Below, piece after piece: positions 6,415-14,125 of a stretch of DNA of 23,733 bases. This stretch comes from a virus. Numbering within the stretch: position 1 is the first letter of the stretch; each line of letters begins with the position of its first letter. Position numbers and translations under genes: made by a program. Under the pieces are notes generated by a model. That model was not told the origin of the DNA. It saw only the letters and a program-made list of their open reading frames with translations, and made no database searches. The stretch covers positions 1 through 23,733 of the IMG/VR virus record IMGVR_UViG_3300017963_000747; one strand, given 5' to 3'.

Positions 6415-7062
6415 GTGAACAATAAGCAGACTAAACAGAACGTAAAGGTGTTGGCAGAACAGGGAATACCTATGGCAACTGGCCCGACAATGCCTGGAAT
6501 GACCAATGGTGGAGATCAGCCAATAATATGGATAAATGACTTTAACGAAGAAGAGACACGAGACTTCTTTGAAAAATTTCAGTCTTTAGAAAGCGACGAT
6601 CAGGTTCATGCTATTCTAATCTACATAGATTCTTACGGCGGATCGCTCGATTCGCTATCTGCCATATGCGAACTAATGAGCAGTTCCCGCAAACAAATTG
6701 TTACCGCAGCAGTTGGTAAAGCAATGTCAGCAGGTGCAATGATGGTGTCCCTCGGGGCAGAAGGAATGAGATTTGCTGGCCCCACAACAACCCTGATGTA
6801 TCACCGAGTACAGATACAAGATATAGATGGAGATATTAATTTAGTACATTCAATGTCTGAAGCGATTATGAAAGAAAATGAGGCTTGGTTAAGACGTATA
6901 ATTGCTAGAACTAAAATGACCTGGAAAGGATTCAATAAAGAACTAAACGAGCGTGGTGGTGCATGGTACATGACCTCCAAAGAAGCTCTGCACCATGGCT
7001 TTATTGACAAGATCGGTATCCCAGCCATACGTACAATACAACAAACAAGGCTATACATGTAA
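6415..7062 (+). CDS. ClpP-like serine protease (ClpP/SppA fold)
   Basis: A 215-residue ClpP-family protein. The oxyanion region is IDSYGGSLDS (71-80), the nucleophile is S105 in GKAMSAGAMM, and the histidine is H130 in MYHRVQ. The usual Asp of the triad, which sits just before the strand leading into AxEAxxYGLxD, aligns with a Gly/Ala stretch here (ERGGAWYMTSKEALHHGFIDKI, 179-200), so the third residue may be missing or replaced. It begins with GTG and a textbook AAGGAGA at 6402-6408. It is coupled to dnaE by TAATG overlap. Whether it is a maturation protease, a host ClpP decoy or a regulator cannot be told from sequence. Confidence 0.88.
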   Translation: MNNKQTKQNVKVLAEQGIPMATGPTMPGMTNGGDQPIIWINDFNEEETRDFFEKFQSLESDDQVHAILIYIDSYGGSLDSLSAICELMSSSRKQIVTAAVGKAMSAGAMMVSLGAEGMRFAGPTTTLMYHRVQIQDIDGDINLVHSMSEAIMKENEAWLRRIIARTKMTWKGFNKELNERGGAWYMTSKEALHHGFIDKIGIPAIRTIQQTRLYM

Positions 7063-10000
7063 TGAAAAACTACGTTTCCTTACATACTCATTCCGACGTA
7101 TCTCTGAACGATGGAATAGCAACCGTGGATCAGCTTGCTGAACAAGCAGCAAAATATAACATGGAAGCTTTAGCCTTAACAGATCACGGCAGATGTGCGA
7201 ACCTATTACAATTCAAGGAAACCTGCGAAAAGCATAACATAAAACCTATATTTGGCATGGAGCCATATCTGGCTCCACGATCTCGTCACCTAAAGGAAAG
7301 AATAGAAGGCACCAGGCCAACCTACCACATAACCCTATTGGCTAAGAGCACCGAGGGATTACGTAATCTATTCAGACTATCTTCCATAGGTTGGACAGAA
7401 GGATTCTATTATAATCCTCGTATAGATATAGAATCACTCAAAAAGCACAGAGAAGGACTAGTTGCCTTGTCCGGCTGCTTGTACGGTCCCATCTCTCAGC
7501 TGTTTCTAGATCAGGACTACGGCGGCGACCAGCCAATGAATGAAGCTCATAGATATATAGACGAACTACTAGACATCTTTGGTGATGACTTCTACATAGA
7601 GATACAAGACCATGGCCTAGAGGCACAAAGAGCCTTGAATAATGCGCTATTTATGGCGGCTAGGCAAAAGAGCGTACCTCTAGTGACAACAAATGACATA
7701 CATTTTATAAAAAGATCAGACGCCGAACTGTACAAAGCCGTTGTAAGAATAGGATCTTCTATAGACACAGAAGCTACACAAATATATTTCAAGTCCTATA
7801 AAGAGCTAAAAGATGCCTTTGGTAAATATGGTCCTAAGTATCAGCAAGCTGGACTAGACGGACTAGCCAATACCCTGGAAATAGCAAAGAAATGTAATGT
7901 GTCCTGGGAATATGGCAAGACCATATGGCCAGTATATGACCTACCAAAAGACGAAACACCGGAGCAAAGACTTAGAGAAAAAATCAGAGAAGGCTTTAAA
8001 AGGCTCTTCGGCAAAGGTACAGAAGAATACATAGAACGAATCAAGCATGAGCTAGAAGTAATAGAAAGAATGGGATTTGCAACTTACTTTCTTATAGTGG
8101 CAGACTTCATTAACTGGGCTAAGAACCAAGGTATACCCACTGGCGCAGGTCGGGGTTCTGTAGCAGGAAGTCTAGTAGCTTATTGCCTTGGTATTACTCA
8201 AGTAGACCCAATACGTTATGGCCTATACTTCTCTCGTTTCCTAAATAGTTCAAGAGTATCGCTTCCCGATATTGACACAGATATCTGCTTCAGGCGACGA
8301 AAAGAAGTAATAGAGTATCTAGCCAATAAATATGGAAAGGACAAAGTTGCTCAAATTGGCACCTTCTCTGTCTTTAAACCACGGGGATCACTCCGAGACT
8401 TTGCACGAGCCTGTGGCTACGATATGAACGTCCAGAACAAGCTTGCCAACATGATTCCACCTGATATAGCAGGCAAAGCGTTGACTTTTGAAAAGGCTAT
8501 AGAAACCGAACCCCAACTGAAAAACACCGACTATCCAGAAGTAGTAGAGCTAGCAAGAGCAGCAGAAGGACTAAAGACAAGGGCAGGAGTGCATGCAGCT
8601 GGTGTTGTAGTCTCGGATAGGCCAGTAACCGACCATGTTCCTCTGTACTTAGGGAAACACGACGAAGTCGCCACGCAGTTTGACATGAAAGATGTTGAAA
8701 AGATAGGCTTAGTTAAACTAGATCTACTAGGCCTTGTCAATCTGACCATAATCCAAGACACAATTGATATTATTAAAGAAATACGCGGAGACAAAATAGA
8801 TATATCTACTATACCTGACGACGATCAGAATGTATTCACAGGTATCTTCCAGAAGGGAGATCTAGATGGTGTCTTTCAATTTGAAAACTCTTCTGGATTT
8901 AGAGATCTGTGTGTTCAGATTAAACCTGTTTCCATTGAAGACCTGGCCCTGATAAGTGCACTCTTCCGCCCAGGTCCACTGGATAGTGGACTGGTTTCTG
9001 AGTATGCCAAGAGACGGGCTGGAGCAAGCTTCGAGTATCCAATACCAGAACTCGAACCTGTCCTAGAATCTACATATGGCATAACCGTCTACCAAGAGCA
9101 AATAATGCGGATTTGCACTGACTTAGCTGGTTATACGGCACCGGAAGCCGATACGATGAGGAAAGTGATCGGTAAGAAACAACCAGATGAGATGGTTAAG
9201 CAAGAGAAAAAGTTTATTAACGGATGCACAAAGAACGGCATAGACAAAAAAGCAGCGTCCGATCTATTTAGGTCTATAGAAAATTGGAGCCTATACGGCT
9301 TCAACAAAAGCCATGCAATAGCTTATTCCGTAACATCATATCGCACAGCTTGGCTTAAATACTACTATCCAGAAGAGTTTTATACTGCTCTGTTTAATAG
9401 TACAATGGTTAAGAAGACTCAAGATAAACTAGTGAAATACATACACTCATGTAAAGATCGTGAGATACCCGTTATGCCGCCCGATATAAACCGATCACAA
9501 GCACTCTTCTCTGTTGATCAGGGAACAATACTGTTCGGTTTAGCGGGAGTAAAAGGGATCGGAGAAAAAGCTTGCAAAACTATACTAGACAAAAGACCAA
9601 GAGACGGTTATAGTAGCCTAGACTCTGTAGTAATTGCAGGCATAAACCAAGGAGTAATACGATCTCTAGTGGAATGTGGAGCATTAGAGGATATTACTGA
9701 TTTAGACAGAAAGCAGATAATAGAAATGCTCCCAGCCCTAATAGGCCATTATAGAAAAGTTAAGCGTTGGGAAGAAAGAAAAGAAAGATTCGAACAGAGA
9801 AATAAAGAGATCGCAGAGGCTATAGAAGCAGGGAAGAAACCTCTTCGTAGGCTACCTGCTTTACCACCAAAGCCTGAACCTCCGGAGATAGAAGAAAGCG
9901 AACCTCTTTCTAAGGAAGAAAAGCTTTCTATGGAAAAACAAACACTAGGATTTTACGTATCTGGTCATCCTATGGATGCATACCCACAGCTCATTGAAAT

Positions 10001-10463
10001 AATGCCTCATAATATTGAATGGTTAAGACAGGAAGCCATAAGCGGTAGCGAGGCAAGGTTACCAGTAGTCGTTTACTCCATAAAAGAGATACGGACAAGA
10101 AAACAGAAGAATATGGCCACTGCCATCATAGAAGATAAGACAGGCAGAATAGAAGCTGTTATGTTTCCCAAAGTATGGAAGAAACTCAAGCCCATAATCG
10201 AGGAGGACATGCCGGCAGTGTTCCATGGCAGAGTAGAAGTACAACAGATAGAGGACGAAGCATCCGTTGTAAGGCTGATCGTTCTAAATGTAATACCAAT
10301 AGTGGAAGATCATAATACTGAACTAGGAGACCTAAAGATTAACTTGCAAGATGGATCTGTAATTACATTCATACCGGATCAGAAGATGAACCGTTCAGAA
10401 TGGCAAAAAGCAGCAGCCATGGCACACAACATAGGAGAGATTTATGGCCCGTTGGAACGATGA
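7062..10463 (+). CDS. dnaE: DNA polymerase III alpha subunit (DnaE type)
   Basis: A full-length, 1133-residue C-family replicative polymerase. The N-terminal PHP domain keeps all nine likely metal ligands: H8, H10, D17, H42, E67, H89, C139, D212 and H214, unlike E. coli DnaE, where several are lost, so it may have its own nuclease or pyrophosphatase activity. The palm carries PDIDTD (D403, D405) and VKLDLLGL (D554), the catalytic aspartates. The thumb and fingers are followed by a helix-hairpin-helix region, then an OB domain with MATAIIEDKTGRIEAVMFP. It overlaps the exonuclease gene by 20 bases, suggesting the two products work together. This phage therefore carries its own polymerase. Confidence 0.96.
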   Translation: MKNYVSLHTHSDVSLNDGIATVDQLAEQAAKYNMEALALTDHGRCANLLQFKETCEKHNIKPIFGMEPYLAPRSRHLKERIEGTRPTYHITLLAKSTEGLRNLFRLSSIGWTEGFYYNPRIDIESLKKHREGLVALSGCLYGPISQLFLDQDYGGDQPMNEAHRYIDELLDIFGDDFYIEIQDHGLEAQRALNNALFMAARQKSVPLVTTNDIHFIKRSDAELYKAVVRIGSSIDTEATQIYFKSYKELKDAFGKYGPKYQQAGLDGLANTLEIAKKCNVSWEYGKTIWPVYDLPKDETPEQRLREKIREGFKRLFGKGTEEYIERIKHELEVIERMGFATYFLIVADFINWAKNQGIPTGAGRGSVAGSLVAYCLGITQVDPIRYGLYFSRFLNSSRVSLPDIDTDICFRRRKEVIEYLANKYGKDKVAQIGTFSVFKPRGSLRDFARACGYDMNVQNKLANMIPPDIAGKALTFEKAIETEPQLKNTDYPEVVELARAAEGLKTRAGVHAAGVVVSDRPVTDHVPLYLGKHDEVATQFDMKDVEKIGLVKLDLLGLVNLTIIQDTIDIIKEIRGDKIDISTIPDDDQNVFTGIFQKGDLDGVFQFENSSGFRDLCVQIKPVSIEDLALISALFRPGPLDSGLVSEYAKRRAGASFEYPIPELEPVLESTYGITVYQEQIMRICTDLAGYTAPEADTMRKVIGKKQPDEMVKQEKKFINGCTKNGIDKKAASDLFRSIENWSLYGFNKSHAIAYSVTSYRTAWLKYYYPEEFYTALFNSTMVKKTQDKLVKYIHSCKDREIPVMPPDINRSQALFSVDQGTILFGLAGVKGIGEKACKTILDKRPRDGYSSLDSVVIAGINQGVIRSLVECGALEDITDLDRKQIIEMLPALIGHYRKVKRWEERKERFEQRNKEIAEAIEAGKKPLRRLPALPPKPEPPEIEESEPLSKEEKLSMEKQTLGFYVSGHPMDAYPQLIEIMPHNIEWLRQEAISGSEARLPVVVYSIKEIRTRKQKNMATAIIEDKTGRIEAVMFPKVWKKLKPIIEEDMPAVFHGRVEVQQIEDEASVVRLIVLNVIPIVEDHNTELGDLKINLQDGSVITFIPDQKMNRSEWQKAAAMAHNIGEIYGPLER

Positions 10464-11298
10464 AGAAAAACAGATAGTTTATAACCTGCTAGAGGAAGAC
10501 AAGAGTTCAGATGAGATATCTGAAATCCTAAAGAAGAAAGGATACAAAAGGACCCCAGCATCCGTTCGTGGACTATACCTACGCAACCAACTAGAACACA
10601 ACAAGAAAGTAAACAATGAGAATGTACTAGGGGTAGCCAAACTCAATCCGTACAAGCTGAAGAAGGCTGAGCTACTAGAATTAATGACCAAGAAGTGCAA
10701 GCACCGTCATTATTATATGCAACACCCTGCTTGTTGGTTCAAAGAACGCGGTAAAGAACCCAAAGCAGGATACATCGACATAGAAACATCCAACCTTAAA
10801 GCAAACTTCGGTATGATTTTGTCTTATGTCATCAAGACACGAGACAAAGACGAGTACTTCCAAGGGCTTATTAAAAGAAAGGACATATTGGCAAAGAAGT
10901 TTGATAAGAAGGTTGTTGAAAAGCTTGTTACAGATATGTCCAGATATGACGTGCTTCTAGGTTATTGGTCGACAGGATTTGACCTTCCGTTCATTAGAAG
11001 CCGGGCACTTTATCACAATATTCCTTTTCCTGCCTATGGACACATCAAGCACAAAGATGTATATTACATGGTAAGGAACAAACTATGCTTGCATAGAAAT
11101 AGCCTTGAGTCGGCATGTAACTTCCTTGGAATTGAAGGAAAGAATCATGTTATAGGAAACCATTGGATGCTAGCACAAACCGGCGACAAGGAAGCACTGG
11201 AATATGTCCTGGATCACAACATCAGAGATGTGGAGATATTAGAGGAACTACATAAAAAGATAGAGATTTTTGTAAAGACAGCCAACAAGTCCATCTAG
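10444..11298 (+). CDS. DnaQ-like 3'-5' exonuclease with N-terminal Myb/SANT-like segment
   Basis: A 284-residue protein with two parts. Residues 1-50 (WNDEEKQIVYNLLEED to RTPASVRGLYLRN) resemble a Myb/SANT-like helix-turn-helix. Residues 108-275 are an RNase H-like exonuclease: D112 and E114 in YIDIETS (Exo I), D180 in WSTGFDLPF (Exo II), and D262 in HNIRDVEIL (Exo III). The last motif reads H258-x3-D262, the spacing of the DEDDy class but with His in place of Tyr. The YprB/RNase_H_2 group is the closest I recognise. Overlap with dnaE suggests a proofreading partner; a separate processing nuclease is also possible. Confidence 0.75.
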   Translation: MARWNDEEKQIVYNLLEEDKSSDEISEILKKKGYKRTPASVRGLYLRNQLEHNKKVNNENVLGVAKLNPYKLKKAELLELMTKKCKHRHYYMQHPACWFKERGKEPKAGYIDIETSNLKANFGMILSYVIKTRDKDEYFQGLIKRKDILAKKFDKKVVEKLVTDMSRYDVLLGYWSTGFDLPFIRSRALYHNIPFPAYGHIKHKDVYYMVRNKLCLHRNSLESACNFLGIEGKNHVIGNHWMLAQTGDKEALEYVLDHNIRDVEILEELHKKIEIFVKTANKSI

Positions 11299-11312
11299 AG
11301 AGGAGAGAGTTA

Positions 11313-11822
11313 ATGTCTGAAGAAAAGAAGGTTACGCCCCCTAGTCCTATACAGAATGCTATTGGTGTCATCATGCGTGCTGCACAGAGGAATAATCTTG
11401 CAGGAGTAGCACAGGCTATGGCAGGTATCGCCAATATATTTGATATGGGATTAATGCGCCAGCAGGGTCTTATTATGCAAATAATCAATGCTGTTAACTT
11501 CCATGCTGCAAACCTAGAGAGCCATCAGCTACAGCTAAAGCTTCTACAGAACCTCCTAAAGGAAAAAGACATAGTCTCAGAAGAGGAAATGAAGGAGAGG
11601 ATCAAGACAGACGTTGAAGACGAACTAAGGAAAAGAGAAGAAGAAGCAGCAGAAGAAGCCCAAAAGGCCCAAGAAGAGATAGAGAATAAGATCAAAGAGG
11701 CCAAAGACGAACTAAAGAAGGAGGCAGAGGAAGAGCTAGACGAAGAAGAACCCGAGTCGGACGTCATCCTGGCTAGCGAGAGAGAAGGAAGCGTCGTAAC
11801 CTTTCCTAGAAAAACAGACTAG
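11313..11822 (+). CDS. Unknown coiled-coil protein, 169 aa
   Basis: No family recognised. The N-terminal half (about 10-80) is helical and apolar (QNAIGVIMRAAQRNN, GIANIFDMGLMRQ), then a long highly charged Glu/Lys segment from about 85 to 150 that reads as a coiled coil, and a short acidic tail. ATG 11313 follows GAGGAGAG at 11299-11306. Scaffold-like or assembly-chaperone-like composition; position between the exonuclease and Cas4-like genes gives no clear role. Confidence 0.7.
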   Translation: MSEEKKVTPPSPIQNAIGVIMRAAQRNNLAGVAQAMAGIANIFDMGLMRQQGLIMQIINAVNFHAANLESHQLQLKLLQNLLKEKDIVSEEEMKERIKTDVEDELRKREEEAAEEAQKAQEEIENKIKEAKDELKKEAEEELDEEEPESDVILASEREGSVVTFPRKTD

Positions 11823-11853
11823 AACAAGCAACCCTCTAGCTAAAAGGAAGATT

Positions 11854-12768
11854 ATGTTTTCTTTAATAGAAGCAGAGAATGAGTTTTTAGTGCAACCAGA
11901 CGACCTGTCTATACCTAGACCAGGACTATGGCCGTCAGAAGCATCCGTAGAATATATAGAAGACGGCCAACGTATAGTAGAAGGTAGTTGCATGCGAGCT
12001 ATGGTATACAGAAATCTAGAGTATCCATCTGGCTGTAACGATCCGCTTCTGAATATGAAGGGCAAGATGGGTACTTCTTGTGAGAAGACTAATATAGAAA
12101 CCCATAAGCGAATGGGACTCTGGGTAGCGAATAACGTAAAATTCTTTCTTCCTGCATATGCTGTATCAGGAGAACTCGATGAAGTTATTAAGAACCCTAA
12201 CACGGGAAGACTGATTGGGCTAGAGATGAAGTCCTACTATGGACATTACGCCAATCAGCATATTCGTGGAGCCAAACGTCCTCCTACACCAGGTAAACCT
12301 AAACCAGGTCATTTCTTGCAAGCCGTTGTCTATGCTCATAACTTCGCCGATAAGCTCGAAGAGTACAGAATAGTATATACCGAACGCGGAGACGGCTACC
12401 GTGTTGAATTTGAAGTAGGAACATATCCAGAGACAGAGAAAGGGAAGAAGAAGAACAGGCCATTCTGGAAGCAAATAGAAGGACCATACTGGAACTACTA
12501 TTCCGACGATATCATTGCAGCACCATTCTTCTACGAAGACATATTAGCAAGATATGCACAAGCTTTGAAATATATCAAAGCTAGGCAAATCCCACCAAGG
12601 GATTTTGAAGAGGAATGGGATAACGAGAGGATAGAATGGATGTTTAGCCATAATAGACTAGGAAAAACAAAATATGAGGACTGGAAAAAACGCAAAAAGA
12701 GGCCAGGCGACTGGCAGTGCAAAAATATATACTGCAGGTACTACGAACAATGTAACAAAGATAGCTAG
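11854..12768 (+). CDS. Cas4/RecB-like PD-(D/E)XK nuclease with iron-sulfur cysteines
   Basis: A 304-residue nuclease of the Cas4/RecB group. C46 (GSCMRAMVY) and C289, C294, C300 (CKNIYC, then EQC) are placed as the four cluster ligands. The nuclease core shows H84, D109 in VSGELDEVI, E124-x-K126 in LEMKSYYG, and Q156-x3-Y160 in FLQAVVY. These are the complete RecB-motif residues, so it is likely active on DNA ends, like Cas4 or the AddB nuclease. There is no CRISPR array nearby, so a replication or recombination role is more likely than spacer capture. Its 3' end is shared with the start of the phosphoesterase gene. Confidence 0.82.
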   Translation: MFSLIEAENEFLVQPDDLSIPRPGLWPSEASVEYIEDGQRIVEGSCMRAMVYRNLEYPSGCNDPLLNMKGKMGTSCEKTNIETHKRMGLWVANNVKFFLPAYAVSGELDEVIKNPNTGRLIGLEMKSYYGHYANQHIRGAKRPPTPGKPKPGHFLQAVVYAHNFADKLEEYRIVYTERGDGYRVEFEVGTYPETEKGKKKNRPFWKQIEGPYWNYYSDDIIAAPFFYEDILARYAQALKYIKARQIPPRDFEEEWDNERIEWMFSHNRLGKTKYEDWKKRKKRPGDWQCKNIYCRYYEQCNKDS

Positions 12769-13345
12769 GCTATTCTTTAGTGCCGATCACCATTTCGGCC
12801 ACGACAAGATTCTACATCACCAGGCTGACAGTAGGCCTTATTCATCTCTACATGAGATGCATAAGGACTTTGTAAAGAAATGGAACGGACAAGTAGACCA
12901 TGATGACATTGTGTATTACTTGGGAGACTTATGTTATAAAAACCCTGAAAAGTATATCTCCAAATTAAATGGTGAGATTCATATAATTCCCGGCAACCAC
13001 GACAAATGGATACCAAAAGTACATCAGGGAATTAAGACAGGGCTAGTACGCAAGCTGACTTCAGCTTCTAATAAACCAGTAATGATTCATGGCCACATCT
13101 GTCTCCTGAAACATAAGGACGAGATGCTGGTCATGTGTCATTACCCAATGAGATCATGGCCACATTCTCACTTTGGAAGCTTTCATCTGCACGGCCATGT
13201 GCACAAGAAAATTGCCCCTTGGGGACTATCAATGGAAGTAGGAGTGGACAACAATAACGGCTATCTCTATACTTGGCAAGACGTTAAGACTGAGATGGCT
13301 AAACTAAAACACCAGCTAAAGGAGATAAAGAATGAAAAAGATTAA
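12674..13345 (+). CDS. Calcineurin-like metallophosphoesterase (COG4186-like)
   Basis: A 223-residue metallophosphoesterase with the full metal site: D38 and H40 (SADHHFGH), D85 (LGDLCY), N108 and H109 (PGNHD), H156 (CHYPM), H175 and H177 (GHVHKK). The substrate is unknown; the family acts on cyclic nucleotides, nucleic acids or other phosphoesters. The start is awkward: the first ATG, 12674, has AGGAA at 12660-12664 but gives a 31-residue lead-in overlapping the Cas4-like gene by 95 bases, and no ATG, GTG or TTG occurs in frame between it and the conserved SADHHFGH. A non-standard start near 12755-12770 is the alternative. Confidence 0.8.
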   Translation: MRTGKNAKRGQATGSAKIYTAGTTNNVTKIARLFFSADHHFGHDKILHHQADSRPYSSLHEMHKDFVKKWNGQVDHDDIVYYLGDLCYKNPEKYISKLNGEIHIIPGNHDKWIPKVHQGIKTGLVRKLTSASNKPVMIHGHICLLKHKDEMLVMCHYPMRSWPHSHFGSFHLHGHVHKKIAPWGLSMEVGVDNNNGYLYTWQDVKTEMAKLKHQLKEIKNEKD

Positions 13346-13496
13346 AAAAGTTATCTTCACCGCTGATAAGGAGACCATGAAAACCAAATGCTTTGCCATC
13401 TATACAGACGGAACAAGAGAAGAGGTAAACACAGAAAGACAGGATGTGATGGACTGGTTTAAGGAAGAAGAACTGCACCCAGGAGAAGAAGAATGA
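13332..13496 (+). CDS. Small unknown protein, 54 aa
   Basis: A 54-residue frame starting MKKIKKVIFTADKETMKT and ending in an acidic tail (EELHPGEEE). AAAGGAGA at 13317-13324 lies seven bases upstream, inside the end of the phosphoesterase gene, and its TGA overlaps the ATG of the nucleotidase (ATGA at 13493). Tight coupling on both sides makes it a real gene. No family recognised. Confidence 0.75.
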   Translation: MKKIKKVIFTADKETMKTKCFAIYTDGTREEVNTERQDVMDWFKEEELHPGEEE

Positions 13497-14125
13497 TTCT
13501 GCTAATAGACATGGACGGAACAGTAGTCGACTTTATATCCTCCGCCTTAAGGAAAGCAGAAGACATATGGAACATAAAGATAGACGAAAGTGAAGTAGCC
13601 GACTACAAGTTCGAGAGAATAGTTAGAAAGAAACTGAACGAAGTCAATCCTGGCCTCGGAGACGAGTACACCAGTTGGGAGATCTATCAAGCTCTTACAC
13701 TGAATGACCCCAGACTCTTCTTTCAAACACTAGCGCCGTACAAAGATGCCATTGAGTCTTTGGTTACCCTAAAGAAGATGGGACATCAGATTGTATTTCT
13801 AACTAAGACCACACCGCCTCATGGCGAAGCCATGAGCGGTAAGCTTGCCTGGTTAGAACGCTACATCAAACCAAGGTTAGAATACGATATAGTATTTGTA
13901 ATCGATACAAAAACAAAAGCACTAGTTGCAGGCGATGTGGTTGTCGATGACGACCCACGAGTGTTCAAGGCATTCTGGGAATCCGAAGCATTTTCGCCAA
14001 TCGACCCTCTTCCGACCATGATTTGTGTAGCTAGACCATGGAACCAGGAGTTCAGGAACAACCACCCAGAAATACCGGTAATTTATAATTTGAAGAATCT
14101 AGTAAAATCCATGGAGAAGATATGA
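13493..14125 (+). CDS. HAD-family 5'(3')-deoxyribonucleotidase-like protein
   Basis: A 210-residue HAD phosphatase of the NT5C type. Motif I is DMDGTVVDF (6-14) with D6 as nucleophile and D8 as acid/base; motif II is in FLTKT (102-106); motif III Lys is in TKTKAL (139-144); motif IV is VVDDDP (150-155). The NT5C family dephosphorylates deoxyribonucleoside monophosphates such as dUMP and dTMP. With MazG-like and UDG genes this would shape the nucleotide pool. ATGA overlaps link it to the small gene before and the primase-helicase after. Confidence 0.85.
   Translation: MILLIDMDGTVVDFISSALRKAEDIWNIKIDESEVADYKFERIVRKKLNEVNPGLGDEYTSWEIYQALTLNDPRLFFQTLAPYKDAIESLVTLKKMGHQIVFLTKTTPPHGEAMSGKLAWLERYIKPRLEYDIVFVIDTKTKALVAGDVVVDDDPRVFKAFWESEAFSPIDPLPTMICVARPWNQEFRNNHPEIPVIYNLKNLVKSMEKI

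Noticed and set aside
11854-12768. A CRISPR system, suggested by the Cas4-like gene
   Set aside because: No repeat array and no Cas1, Cas2 or effector gene is present; Cas4-like nucleases occur in phages without CRISPR.
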